Of a DNA stretch of 64,000 nt, positions 45,761 through 56,527 are shown piece by piece; the first letter of the stretch is position 1; the number at the start of each line of letters is the position of its first letter. The translations under genes were made by a program, and so were the position numbers. The stretch covers positions 21,344 through 85,343 of the forward strand of contig NZ_ANAH02000049.1 of the NCBI RefSeq assembly GCF_000335475.2. The letters are read 5' to 3'. A model generated the notes under the pieces. It searched no databases, was not told the DNA's origin, and saw only the letters and a program-made list of their open reading frames with translations. This DNA is from Cystobacter fuscus DSM 2262. GTDB lineage: Bacteria; Myxococcota; Myxococcia; Myxococcales; Myxococcaceae.

Positions 45761-46723
45761 ATGGAAGCAACTCAAGCGAGCAAGGGCGGCCTGCGCGTCG
45801 CGGTGACGGGCGCGGCGGGCGACCTGGGCCGGCTGCTGCTGCCCCGGCTGGAGCAGGATGCGGACGTGGAGAGCATCCTCGTGCTGGACGTGGCCAAGCC
45901 CGAGGGCTCCAAGGTCGACTACCACCGCGTGGATCTCACGCGCCACGACGCCGAGAGCGAGCTGTCCGACGCGCTCGCCGAGCACCCCGTGGACGTCTTC
46001 TACCACCTGGCCTTCCTCTACGGGCCGGTGCGCGATGGCTCGCTCGCGCACGAGCTCGAGGTCATCGGCACGATGAACGTGCTGAGCGCGGTGGGCCGCG
46101 CGCACGTGCCCCGGCTCATCGTCCCCTCGCTCACCGCGCTCTACGGCGCGCGCGCCAGCCACCCCGCCCTGCTCTCCGAGGAGACGCCGCTCACGGGTTG
46201 CCCCGGCAGCCGCTTCATCAACGACAAGGTCGAGGTGGAGAAGCAGGTGCGCGTCTTTCGCGAGCGCCACCCGGAGACGCGCGTCATCGTCCTGCGCTTC
46301 GCGCCCATGTTCGGCCCGAACATGGACAACCCCGCCACCCGCATGCTCGCCCACCGCGTGGTGCCCACGCTGCTCGGGTACGATCCGCTCTGGCAGGCGC
46401 TGCACGAGGAGGACGCCGCGCGCGCGCTGTACCAGGCGCTGAGCGCGAACGCCGAGGGCGAGTTCAACATCGTCGGCCGCGGGGTGCTGCCGCTCTCCGG
46501 GCTCATCCGCCAGGCGGGCGCCACGCCCCTGCCCCTGCCCGGCCCGCTCTTCCGCGCCACCCTCCAGACGATGACGTCACTCGGGGGGCCCGGCTTCCCC
46601 TCCTCGCTGCTGGACTACATGCACTACGGGTGGGTGGCCAACGGCGAGCGCGCCGAGGAAGAGCTCGGCTTCATTCCCATGTTCCACGCCCGGGATGCCG
46701 TGGCGGCGATACGAAGGAGCTGA
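45761..46723 (+). CDS. NAD-dependent epimerase/dehydratase family protein (extended SDR)
   Basis: A 320-aa Rossmann-fold protein with the dinucleotide motif VTGAAGDLGRL near residue 15 and an acidic residue after the second strand (VLDVAK). The substrate-side motif is SRFINDKVEVEK; the catalytic Tyr of YxxxK appears as Phe here (F-I-N-D-K), which makes it atypical. Further family parts are FYHLAFLYGP and VIVLRFAPMFGPN. The start at 45761 removes an unlikely 36-codon extension. It precedes the acyltransferase gene by 3 bp, and the two are probably co-transcribed. Confidence 0.85.
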   Translation: MEATQASKGGLRVAVTGAAGDLGRLLLPRLEQDADVESILVLDVAKPEGSKVDYHRVDLTRHDAESELSDALAEHPVDVFYHLAFLYGPVRDGSLAHELEVIGTMNVLSAVGRAHVPRLIVPSLTALYGARASHPALLSEETPLTGCPGSRFINDKVEVEKQVRVFRERHPETRVIVLRFAPMFGPNMDNPATRMLAHRVVPTLLGYDPLWQALHEEDAARALYQALSANAEGEFNIVGRGVLPLSGLIRQAGATPLPLPGPLFRATLQTMTSLGGPGFPSSLLDYMHYGWVANGERAEEELGFIPMFHARDAVAAIRRS

Positions 46724-46726
46724 GCC

Positions 46727-48379
46727 ATGGCCAGGTCACGAGCCACCCCGCCGCGCGCCTCCGAGTCCTCCAAGGCCCGCGCGAAGTCCGCCCCGGCCGA
46801 GTCCGTGAAGCCCGCGGCCCCCGCCGAGGCGGCGAGCAAGCCGGCCCCGGCGAACGTGGCGAAGAAGAAGGCCGCCGGGGCGAAAGAGAAGCCCGCGCGC
46901 CCGGCGGAGCCCCAGGCCCCAGAGGCACCGAAGGCCGCCGCTCCGAAGAAGAAGGCCGCGACCACCAAGGGCAAGCCCTCCGGGAAGACGCGCGCGCCCG
47001 CCACGGCCGTCCTCTCCGGACCGACGCCCACGGCGTCCCCGGCCCTGGAGACGACGCCTCCGACCGGGGTGAGTCCCGCCACGGCGGCCGAGATGGGCCT
47101 CGTGGTGGAGCCCGCCACGCCCTCGGTCCCAGCGGCCCCCGTGGTCCACACCGCCCCCGAGGCACCGATGCCCGGGCGGGTGGAGCGGCTTCACCCCAGG
47201 ACGCAAGAGGCCGAGGTGCTCGCGGCCGAGTCGGCCCTGTTGGAGCAGGAGGCGGCGCACGCGGGGCTGGAGGAGACGCGGCGGGGCATCGAGGAAGTGC
47301 TGAGCGAGCCGGTGCCCGAGGGACCCGTGGACGTGCCGGGCTTCGAGACCGAGCAGGCGCCGCCCGAGAGCAGCGTGGCCACGCCCGAAGTGGAGCCGGT
47401 GCTCGAAGCCGAGCCGGTGCTCGACGAGCCCAAGACGCTCGTGGGCCCGTCGGATCTGTTCTTCACGGCGGCCTCGCCGGGAGCCGAGCCGCCGCGGATG
47501 CGGGCGCGGATGTCGGGGCTGCTGTCGCTGGCGAAGGAGATCGCCTTCCAGACGCTGGCGAGCGAGCGGTTGAGCCGGACGGTGGTGTCGGCGCGGGGCA
47601 TGGTGGGCGCGGCGCTCACGAGCCTGGGGCTCGGGGGCAGCACGGTAGTCGACGAGTACGGCAAGGACGCGGCGCTCGGAGGGGTGCTGCAGCCGGTGGT
47701 GGACTTCCTCTACGAGCACTACTGGCGGGTGTCGGTACAGGGGGCGAGCCACGTGCCGGCGGGGCCGGTGCTGCTGGTGGCCAACCACTCGGGGGCGCTG
47801 CCCTTCGACGGGCCCATGTTGCAGCAGGCGCTCTCGCGCGAGCGGCCCGACTTGCAGGAGGCGCGCTGGCTGGCGGAGGACCAGGTGTTCCACGCGCCGA
47901 TGATGGGCACGCTGATGAACCGGCTGGGGGCGGTGCGCGCCTGCCCGGAGAACGCGCTGCGGCTGTTGGACGAATTGCGCCCGGTCATCGTCTTCCCCGA
48001 GGGCAGCCAGGGCATGGGCAAGCCCTTCGCCCAGCGCTACCAGCTCAAGCGCTTTGGCCGGGGAGGCTTCGTGAAGCTGGCGCTGCGCACGGGCGCGCCC
48101 ATCGTCCCGGTGGCGATTGTGGGGGCCGAGGAGACGGTGCCGCTGTTGGGCAAGCTGCCGGCGGGCTTCCTGGGTCTGGACTACCTGCCGGTGACGCTGC
48201 CGCCCCTGCCGGCGCGCTGGATGCTGCGCTTTGGCGAGCCCATCGGCATGGGCGAGCTGCCCCCCGAAGCCGCCGAGGACCTGTCCCAGGTGCAGCGGCT
48301 CACCGAGCGCACCCGCGAGTCCATCCAGGGCATGTTGCAGGCCCTGCTCAAGGAGCGCCGCTCCGTCTTCTCGGGGTGA
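46727..48379 (+). CDS. PlsC-type lysophospholipid acyltransferase with long H1-like N-terminal tail
   Basis: A 550-aa protein. The first 130 residues are rich in Ala, Lys and Pro (KKKAAGAKEKPARPAE, PKKKAATTKGKPSGKT), like histone H1 tails, followed by an acidic Glu/Pro/Val-rich linker to about residue 240. The acyltransferase domain spans about 310-550, with VLLVANHSGALPFDG (His354 and Asp361, a variant of the PlsC HX4D box), the FPEGSQGMGKPFAQRY substrate loop, and GAPIVPVAIVGAEE. It probably acylates a lysophospholipid or glycerol at the inner membrane. Pieces of its 3' half recur at 48643, 55929 and 63807. Confidence 0.9.
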   Translation: MARSRATPPRASESSKARAKSAPAESVKPAAPAEAASKPAPANVAKKKAAGAKEKPARPAEPQAPEAPKAAAPKKKAATTKGKPSGKTRAPATAVLSGPTPTASPALETTPPTGVSPATAAEMGLVVEPATPSVPAAPVVHTAPEAPMPGRVERLHPRTQEAEVLAAESALLEQEAAHAGLEETRRGIEEVLSEPVPEGPVDVPGFETEQAPPESSVATPEVEPVLEAEPVLDEPKTLVGPSDLFFTAASPGAEPPRMRARMSGLLSLAKEIAFQTLASERLSRTVVSARGMVGAALTSLGLGGSTVVDEYGKDAALGGVLQPVVDFLYEHYWRVSVQGASHVPAGPVLLVANHSGALPFDGPMLQQALSRERPDLQEARWLAEDQVFHAPMMGTLMNRLGAVRACPENALRLLDELRPVIVFPEGSQGMGKPFAQRYQLKRFGRGGFVKLALRTGAPIVPVAIVGAEETVPLLGKLPAGFLGLDYLPVTLPPLPARWMLRFGEPIGMGELPPEAAEDLSQVQRLTERTRESIQGMLQALLKERRSVFSG

Positions 48380-48462
48380 AGGGTTTGAAGTCCGCCACCA
48401 GCAGCCGCTCCGAGGGATCAGGGCAGCTGCTGGTGAGCATCGTCGTCCGATGCGGGAACGCG

Positions 48463-48630
48463 CTACGGACCACTACCCAGTGGGTACTCGCAGACTTCCT
48501 GCTCGTCGTTCCACCTGCCTCCCGCGTCGAGACACCGGTCGACTCGCCACCAGCGCCCGCAGTACGGGATAGCGAGCACGAGCACCAGGAGCAGGACCAA
48601 GGCGGGTGCAATGGAGAGCCGGCGATTCAT
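48463..48630 (-). CDS. Small membrane-associated Cys-containing protein, 55 aa
   Basis: A short frame starting at ATG 48630 behind AGAGGAACTC and ending at TAG 48463-48465. The product has an N-terminal hydrophobic segment (ALVLLLVLVLAIPYCG) and a compact tail containing DRCLDAGGRWNDEQEVCEY. The C-x4-GGRW-x6-C pattern looks conserved and disulfide-forming. It lies in the cassette region directly left of the rhs array, 174 bp beyond the first immunity candidate. Confidence 0.55.
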   Translation of the reverse strand: MNRRLSIAPALVLLLVLVLAIPYCGRWWRVDRCLDAGGRWNDEQEVCEYPLGSGP

Positions 48631-48642
48631 GAGTTCCTCTTA

Positions 48643-48681
48643 TGGTGGACTTCCTCTACGAGCAGACTGACGGGTGTCGGT
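48643..48681 (+). pseudogene. Short remnant of the acyltransferase gene
   Basis: GGTGGACTTCCTCTACGAGC and the following GGGTGTCGGT match 47698-47735 of the acyltransferase gene, with small indels between. It shows that this intergenic region is partly built from copies of that gene. Confidence 0.6.
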
Positions 48682-48804
48682 GCTGATCAAGTCGAAGCCG
48701 CGTGCCGTCCAACTCACGATGGAGATGGAGCGGTACGCCATGAACACGGATTGGCACCAACACATGATTCGAGCCAATCCGGCAAACCTCAGCCCTCCCT
48801 CCGA

Positions 48805-49260
48805 TCACTCAGCACTTGAATCCAAGGACAGCGTAAACACCGGTTCACCGTCATGCCCAACCAACACAAGTTGTCTATCAACCGTGAGAACAGTCTCCAG
48901 ACCTGATACTTCGGCCCCCAGTTCCCGCATCACGTCTTGCATCCGAAGCTCTCCCCGATGTTCTCTCCGGTAGCTCTTGAGAAGAGGCGTCAACTCGCCC
49001 GAGTCGCGAATCACAAAACCGAGGAGCATGCTCCGCCGAAGCGCATCACGTACAATAGACACAAGTGCCGAGCCCTGACTACCAGCACAGTCATTTGTGT
49101 ACGTGAGTTCATACCGTGACGAGGATACCCGCTCAAAAATGACAATCTTCTCGATCCCCCCAGAACCCAATGCGCTTCGCATGAATTCCTCGACGAGCTC
49201 CCAACCCGGACAAGGAGACTCAGGAGCAACACTCCACTCTTCGAATTCTACACGATCCAT
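48805..49260 (-). CDS. Candidate immunity protein of Rhs cassette 1
   Basis: A 151-aa soluble acidic protein without signal peptide. The start at 49260 lies 10 bp after the rhs1 stop and has GGTGG upstream. The sequence is mixed alpha/beta (KIVIFERVSSSRYELTY, LVSIVRDALRRSMLLGFVIRD, LETVLTVDRQLVLVGHDGEPVF). No family is recognised. Its position directly after a variable Rhs tip is where immunity genes of polymorphic toxin systems are found, which is the sole basis for the role. Codon usage is less GC-rich than in the core genes. Confidence 0.7.
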   Translation of the reverse strand: MDRVEFEEWSVAPESPCPGWELVEEFMRSALGSGGIEKIVIFERVSSSRYELTYTNDCAGSQGSALVSIVRDALRRSMLLGFVIRDSGELTPLLKSYRREHRGELRMQDVMRELGAEVSGLETVLTVDRQLVLVGHDGEPVFTLSLDSSAE

Positions 49261-49270
49261 GTTCCACCCT

Positions 49271-52200
49271 TCACTTGGCCCTTCGATCATTAATAGACCG
49301 GGCGTTATAAAACCACTGCTTCACCTGATATGGCAGATGCCATCTCATCAACTCCTTGCTTTTAAAATAGGGATCGAAGTGGAAGTGAGGCCCGCTCTTC
49401 CACTGACCACGATCCTTCCACTCGCCTGTCCTATCGAATCGGAACCAATTATTAGACAATTCCTCAGAGTACTTCTCACAAGCATTTCGCGCCTTGTCCA
49501 CCCAAGGGGAGACTTTATCCACCAACGGGGTAACCAGGGGCCCAACCACTTCTGATGAAGCGAGAGGAGCTGAGTACCACGCAGCCGCAAATGTTACGGC
49601 GGCCATTTGCCCTGTCATGAAATGACAGCTCGATTGATCTCCGGCTTGGCACGCCTGCGCGATCTGAATCTCGGCATCCAGGAATCTGTCCGTGCTCGCG
49701 CCATCAATAGGAAGAGCCCCGCTTGGATCCGAAAAATAGAAGGGATTATTGGCGGCATACGCATATGAAGGCATTGAGTGACCACCCAACACCATGGCCT
49801 TCACAACTGCCGGTTCTTGCAGCATCGGTTCGGGCTGCAAGTACCGCCCGATGCTTGGGTCGTAGTAACGGTTCCAGTTCTCGAAGAGGTCCGTCTCCGC
49901 GTCGTGGTACTGACCAGGAAAGCGCATGGGCATCCAGAAGGGTTGAGCCCCCCTCTGGTAGCGCTGGTATTCGTAACCCTCGAGCACTATGCCCTGGGAC
50001 GTCGTATTCGCCAGCCCACCGGGCCAAACCAGCCTCACGCTCGCACGCCCAGTGGAAGGGGTCACCCAGTCCGACCAGGTCCGCCCTCGGCCTGTCCCCG
50101 ACACGGACGCCAATACCGTTCCCAGGTCCGCATCCACCACCTCCACCTGGCCCGCCGTCAGGTCCACCTGGTGGAACATAGCCCGCATCCTCACGGATGT
50201 CGCGTGGTTCGCCAGCGGCGAGCCCCCCGTGGGCTGTTCCATGATCCCCAGCGTCTGGCTGGAGGCACTGTTGTTGTCGAGCGGATGCGCCGTCTCCGCC
50301 ACCAGTCCCACCCGGTTGACGTGGCCGAACGGCTCGTAATCCACCGTTCCCGCCACATGACCGCTGCCATCCAACATCAGCACGGGCTTGCCCAGGTGAT
50401 CCGTCACCGGGAAGTAAACTCCGCAGGCCGCCGCCTCCCCGTTGCGAGCACAGTCCGTCGACGTGTCCGCCAACCGCGCCCACGTGTTGCTCAGCTTGCC
50501 CCGAACCAGCACTACCGGTCGCCCGCCCAACCACACATAGTCGTCCTGCGTGTAGTGCGCCACCGGCGTCACCACGTCGCTGCTTCCCCGGTCCACCAGC
50601 AGCTGGTTGGCTCCCATGTAGAAGAACTCGTCGCTCGTTCCTCCCGGGTAACTCTTCTGCCTCCGGCGTCCCAGCCCGTCGTAGTAGTAGTTGTAGAAGG
50701 CCCCATTCACCTCCACCGCCCGGAAGACGCTCTCCGTGGCCACCCCCACCGACTGCCCGTACTCAAACGCCAGGGTGGTGTTCTCTCCAAGGTCCGCCTT
50801 GCGCGTGACGCGTCCCTCGGCGTCGTACGCCAGCGTGTACCCCAACTGGCTGTTGGCCGCACTCGAACCCCACCCCACCAGCCGGTCCTTGTGCCCGCTG
50901 TCTGTCGCGTAGTTCAGCGAGAAGGCGGCTCCGTCGCTCGTCATGGCCGTGCGGTTGCCGCGTCCGTCATACGTATAGGCTCGCGAGCCAAACGCCCCAC
51001 CCGTCGCGCTGAAATTACCCGCCGTCCGGCCCGCGCCCGTCAGACGCAGCGTCCTGTCGTAAGCGTACGTCTCCTGCATCGGCGTCGCATTCTGCCCCAG
51101 CAGGCACGTGTCCGTGCGCACCACCTGGTCCGCCTTCCACGTGTATGTCCGCTGGTAGATGTCTCCCGTGCCCGCCCCCATGGCCACGCTGCCCGAAGAC
51201 ACTCGCAGGCTGCGCAGCCGCCCCGTCAGGTCCGAATTCGCCGCGGAGGGGAAACTGGTGGAGCAGCCCGCGGGCGGCACCGAGCCGTCATCCCCCAGTC
51301 CGTACTCCACCGTCATGGAGCCATTCGCTCCAGGCGGGTTCAACGTGTAGCCCCGCAGCCCTCCATACGGCTCCCACGTGACGTTGCTCAACAGCCGCCG
51401 TGTGGTCCACGCCGTCCCGTCGTACAGCGTCACGTCCACCGCGCTTACCCGGTTGGTGTTACCTCCCGTCCCGTACACATACGTCACCGTCCGCCTGTTC
51501 GGGTACGTCACCGACTGGAGGTTGCCGTTGAGCGTGTAGGTGTAGCGGGTGTGCGGGTTCGCATTGACTTCGGTGCCACACGTCGTGGCCCCCGCCCTCA
51601 CGCGAATCTCCCCCAGCAGGTTGCCCCACAAATCATACGAGAACCAGGTGGTGCCGAAAGAGTCCTCGCGGTAGCGAAGCCGGCCCTTGGTGTATTCCAC
51701 CGCCGGACAACTCGAGGGAGGCGTTCCCTGGGCATCGTAACCCAGACGATAGAGCAGCTCGCTTCCCGTGGCATGCACTCGCTGGACGGAAACCAGGCGC
51801 GAGAGCATGTCGTAGGTCGACAAAACATACTCGCCGGCCTGACGCATCGCGGCCGTCTCCTTCACCACCTGGTTACCCTGGGCATCATAAGCGTAGCGCA
51901 CCGGCCCATCGGCGTGCGGCAGGGACATCTCCACCACCTGGCCGAAATCGTCATGCGTGTACGTGACGCGGGCTGAGCGCAGGTCGCGAACGTGTCCGTG
52001 GACTGGCAACCCACCTTCACTCCGGACACGTTGCCCTGCACGTCATAGGTGAAGAGCGTGCGCTGGGAGACGCCGTCCTCCGGGAACTCGTCCACCTGTA
52101 CCAGCCTGTTGGCCCGGTCATAGGCCAGCGAGGAGCACAACTGAGACAACGGAGTGCCGTTCTCCAGCGACCCCATTCCCGTCTCCACCCCGCCACACCA

Positions 52201-55200
52201 CGCGGGCGGATTGTTGAAGGCGTGCCCCACTCCCGTCAGGTTGTCCGCGCCGTCGAAGGACTTCGCCGCGCTGAAGCTCCCCGCCCCTTGTCCCCACTTG
52301 CTCCACGTCGGCCGCTTGTGCGCATCCGCCGCGTACTTCATCACCCGCCTCGTCTGCGTCCCGGTCCCCGTCTGGCTCAGGAATCGCTCCTCCTTCAACG
52401 TCCCATCCGGCCAGTAGGCGTAGACGGTCTTCTCCGTCCAACCCGTCCCATCCGCCCCACGGGCTCGCGCCACCCATTGGAGTTTGTCCGACATCGCACC
52501 ACTGGCGCAGCGCCCGTCCGGCGAGGTACCGGTGCGGTAGCAGAAGACATCGAAGTCTCCCTCGGGATGGCTGATGTAGTTCAAGTACTTGTCGCTCTGA
52601 TAGCCGTAGGTGATGAGTTTCGACCGATACGCCTGATAGGCGCCCTCCTCCGTCATCACGAGCCGGTCTTCATTGTAATAGTTCGTGGTGGCCCGCCCAT
52701 TAACGTCGATGACGGTCTCGATTCGGCTCCAGTTGGAATTGAAATCATAAAGGTACCCGGTCATCAGACTGACCGAATTCGGACTCACCGGGCCTCCGGC
52801 GGGGTAGACGCTCTCCTGGGACAACCGGTTGGCATGCGCGCTAGTGGCGTTCGGCTCGAAATACACGTAGTGCGTCACGGGATAGGGCGCCGTCGTGGGA
52901 CAATCCGTGGCGGACTCACTGCTCACCCAGCATGGACCATGAACCTCCCTCACCCGGCCAAATGGATCCTCCTCGGTTCCATTGAAGGTAGTGAAAAAGA
53001 AGGTGCCCACGAAACGGCGTTCGGTCGTCCAGGTGCCGTTGCTGCCGCGGACCCGCGTCCAACCAGAGCGAATGAGGGCCTTCTCGCGGTCCGTTCCGGG
53101 GGCATAGACGTGAAGCGTGCGCTTGCGATCCGCGGCCCCTCCCAGGACACTGGCCTCCTCCTCCACTTGCGGCAGTTGCTGGCCGTTGGCGTAGGTATAG
53201 GTGTACCGTGTTTCCTCCAGGGCCCCCGTCCCGAGCATATCCGAGGCACCCCGCTTGACACTGGCGAGTTCCAATCGTGGAGAGGCTTCGGGTGACAAGG
53301 AATAGCCAAACACCTGCCAGTTGTCCCGCTTGTCCTTGCGCGCGATTTCCTTGCCGGGATTTCCGGGCGACGAGCAGGTCCACTCCGAGCGGACCGAGCC
53401 CGGGCTGCAGGCACCACTCACCGAGCACGCATCCTGGGTCTGGTACATGCGCGGCGCATTCTCCTGGCCATGGTTGGAGAGCGTCGCATAGGTGCTCAAC
53501 AGGCCGGCGGCCCCCTCATCGCCGTCACCCCGTCCCGCGTAGGAATCCACCGCCTGGCGCACCTGGGGCGTCCGGCCACAGCAATTGGAACCCGGTTGGC
53601 ATACCCCCGCCGTGGGCTCCCAGGAAAGCGAGGCGCCATGGCCTCCTCCTGTCGCCGAGTCCACACGCCCATCCGACCCGTACGTATGCCGCACCAGCAG
53701 CACTCCCGCCTCCGAGCGCTGAAACTCTCCCTCCGCGTAGAGATAGCGCTCCAGGCGCGCGCGTTTTTCCGCCTGTGCGATACGCCCTGGTCGCTCGATT
53801 CCCCCGTGTGTGGTGTAGGCGTACACCACCGTATCCTTCGGTTTATCCTGGTAGGCAAGAGTGCGCACCCGATCGATGACACAGTCCACGCCCCCCGTGG
53901 AACGCGCAAGCGCACGGTACTCGAAGCGCAGACTCGCTCCCGCGGGGCTCTGCACGCTGGAGAGATAGGGTACACCTGGACTGCTTCCCGGCGCGCCCTT
54001 CGCGCAATCATTCAGGTTGGGCTGGGCGTAGTTCAGCTGCGCCAGGTCGATTCCCGCCCCGGAAACCACCCGGGACAAGAAATAGCGGCGCCTCCCCTCT
54101 CGCGGTGCCAGGAAAAGGGATTCATAGACCAGCAGCGTTCCATCCGACTGGCGCAGCTCATAACCCGTGGGCGTCCGCTTCAAGCGCTCTGGACGGGACT
54201 GGTTTCCTTCCGCGGGCACTGCCTCGCAAGTCGAGCCCGAGCACGGGAGGAAACGCAACAAGCCTCCATCCGGCGTACGGACACTCCAGTGGTACTGGTG
54301 TTCCACCACGACGCTCAGCCAGTTGTGCCACCATTCCACGGACTCGGGATTGTTGGGGCTTCCGCCAAAGGGCTTGGGCACTCCCAACAGGGGGGCATCG
54401 TATATCCACTCATCGCCCCGGGAACTGAACGTCCGCTCGAAGGTCAAGGTGGTGAGGCCATCCTCGACACTCAGGTCCGCTACTTGCTCGAAGCTGGACC
54501 CCGAGGCGAGATTGACGGGATCGTATCTGTAGAGGCACCGATTGCTTCCCACCGGCCCTCCACCATCGAGTTCTCCGGGCACACAGTCCTCGTCCACCGC
54601 ACCATCGCAATCGTTGTCCTGGCCATCCGCGCAGATTTCCGACCCACAGGATACACCGCCGTCACCGCCCGCGTCCGGACTCGTCGTGGTCCCACCGTCC
54701 TGCAGGCAGACCGTCCCACCGAACCCGTCTTCATCCGTCTGCCCATCGAGATCATTGTCCTTGCCATCGCACACCTCGGACTCCGGCACCGGGTAACTGC
54801 ACATCACGATGGGATCGAAGAACTCATTTCCACTCGTCGTCTCCGTCAGTTGAGCATCCGGATTGATGACACACTTCCCCTGGCCCAAAGCTCCTGGCTT
54901 CACGCAGTCCAAGTCGCTGCCGCACTCCCACCGAGGACCCTTCGCACAGGTATTGAAGCCAGTGTTCCCAAGGAACACATAATCCTTTCGATCCTCGGGA
55001 GGCACGTTGCCCGCCTCCTCATTATAGGCACGAATACACTGTGCTTTTCCCACCGACTCGCCGGGACAATCACAAAACCAGGTAATGATGGAGGCACTGT
55101 TTCCATCGGGGTTGGGCCGCGTTTCATGATAGCCAAAATCATTGGCGCGGGCGGGCGTCATGACCAACAGACAGAATAGCGCGGCCAAACAAGTGACAGA

Positions 55201-55263
55201 CGACCTGGACACTCCAGACAACAAAAGGAGTCCATCGAACCAAGGGAAATCTCTATTTTTCAT
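49271..55263 (-). pseudogene. Rhs/YD-repeat protein 1, interrupted by a single-base frameshift
   Basis: Two frames together form one gene of about 1997 codons. The 5' part runs from ATG 55263 and the 3' part ends at 49271. Alignment to the intact second copy places a one-base loss at about 51966, in the codons after TFATCAQPA. The protein has a signal peptide (LLVMTPARA), MopE-like Asp-rich motifs (CDGKDNDLDG, ADGQDNDCDG), a DUF6531-type entry (DPVNLASGSSFEQVADL), many YD repeats, and the RHS core end GQYHDAETDLFENWNRYYD. The variable tip begins after GRYLQPEP and ends in WKSGPHFHFDPYF. It is either a real pseudogene, a phase-variable state or a sequencing error. Confidence 0.85.
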
Positions 55264-55295
55264 AAACAAGCACTCAAAAAAAACAAAACAGGGAC

Positions 55296-55658
55296 TCACA
55301 GCGCCGAGGTGTCATCAGCCCTCGTTGAAGGTGGAACGCACAATCTCCCCTCGAGTGATGGGTAGAGCTGAGAGCAGCTCCAGCCCTCGGGACAATCTCC
55401 GTGGCCCTGGCAGGACTGGCTGCACACGTATCCCTGGTGGCGGCCGGGCTTCACGTGGAGACAGATGCCGGACAGACATGCGCTGGACCCATTCTCCCCG
55501 CAGTCCTCGCCTATCAGCTTCGTCGCCGTCCCTGCCCGCAGCGCACGAGGCTCCGTCAGCGGTTCCCGGTTCACGACGAACTGGGGCTCGTTCTCTGTTC
55601 TCCCACAGCCGCCCCCAAACACAGTGGTAAATCCCAATGCGACAACAATCCATCTCAT
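55296..55658 (-). CDS. Cys-rich lipoprotein of Rhs cassette 1
   Basis: A 120-aa lipoprotein. The ATG at 55658 gives a signal peptide ending in GGGC (lipidation Cys about residue 18). The mature part contains ten or so cysteines in an EGF/Dickkopf-like spacing: GEDCGENGSSACLSGICL, then GYVCSQSCQGHGDCPEGWSC, then GRLCVPP. It lies 32 bp upstream of rhs1 in the same direction and is closely related to the protein at 63162. It could be a surface partner or secretion helper of the Rhs protein, inferred from its constant position. Confidence 0.85.
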   Translation of the reverse strand: MRWIVVALGFTTVFGGGCGRTENEPQFVVNREPLTEPRALRAGTATKLIGEDCGENGSSACLSGICLHVKPGRHQGYVCSQSCQGHGDCPEGWSCSQLYPSLEGRLCVPPSTRADDTSAL

Positions 55659-55928
55659 GGACAAAACTCTCTTCCACCTTCAGAACAGGCACGGTCCTTC
55701 ACGCCAAACCTCGCTCGGGAACCAAGCGACCTTCGAGGTCCATCCGCCTTTGCAGCGACCACCCCAAGTCACTCGAGGTCCACGGACAAGCACGTCTCAC
55801 GCCAACCTGCTCACCCCCGCTGTCCCCGACTGTTCCGCCACCACACCCCATCGCGTTCCCGACCCAGCGGGTGAGCGTGGAGCAGGACGGCAGTCTCGGC
55901 ACAGAGACTCTGGCCATGGCGTTCACGA

Positions 55929-56420
55929 GCGCGCCGATGATGGATGGGCACGCTGATGAACCGGCTGGGGGCGGTGCGCGCCTGCCCGGAGAACGCGCTG
56001 CGGCTGTTGGACGAATTGCGCCCGGTCATCGTCTTCCCCGAGGGCAGCCAGGGCATGGGCAAGCCCTTCGCCCAGCGCTACCAGCTCAAGCGCTTTGGCC
56101 GGGGAGGCTTCGTGAAGCTGGCGCTGCGCACGGGCGCGCCCATCGTCCCGGTGGCGATTGTGGGGGCCGAGGAGACGGTGCCGCTGTTGGGCAAGCTGCC
56201 GGCGGGCTTCCTGGGCCTGGACTACCTGCCGGTGACGCTGCCGCCCCTGCCGGCGCGCTGGATGCTGCGCTTTGGCGAGCCCATCGGCATGGGCGAGCTG
56301 CCCCCCGAGGCCGCCGAGGACCTGTCCCAGGTGCAGCGGCTCACCGAGCGCACCCGCGAGTCCATCCAGGGCATGTTGCAGGCCCTCCTCAAGGAGCGCC
56401 GCTCCGTCTTTGGTGGTTGA
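55929..56420 (+). pseudogene. 3' fragment of the acyltransferase gene (second copy)
   Basis: About 490 bp repeat the 3' part of the gene at 46727-48379. From 55945 to 56410 I count by eye only three substitutions against 47906-48370, plus a 4-base insertion at about 55941 and a changed last few codons. The frame reads MGTLMNRLGAVRACPEN to a TGA. It lacks the NHSG box and all upstream parts, so it cannot be an active enzyme. It lies between the two Rhs cassettes. Confidence 0.88.
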
Positions 56421-56527
56421 AGAACGCTACATTGGCTCTGCCACTGAGAAAGAAGGCCCATGGAGGAAACCCATACGCTGCGCCCCCATGGGCAAACTTC
56501 TGAAAAATCAATCAGCAGACACCTTGG

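Noticed and set aside
46198..48819. 873-aa plus-strand frame over the epimerase and acyltransferase genes
   Set aside because: Gly/Ala/Arg-rich alternate frame with no domain; both underlying genes are clear in other frames.
49271..55263. Programmed frameshift in rhs1
   Set aside because: No slippery heptamer or following hairpin was recognisable at about 51966, so a simple one-base loss or sequencing error is preferred.
55944..56420. Second functional acyltransferase
   Set aside because: The copy lacks the N-terminal half and the NHSG box, and begins after a 4-base insertion; it is a fragment.
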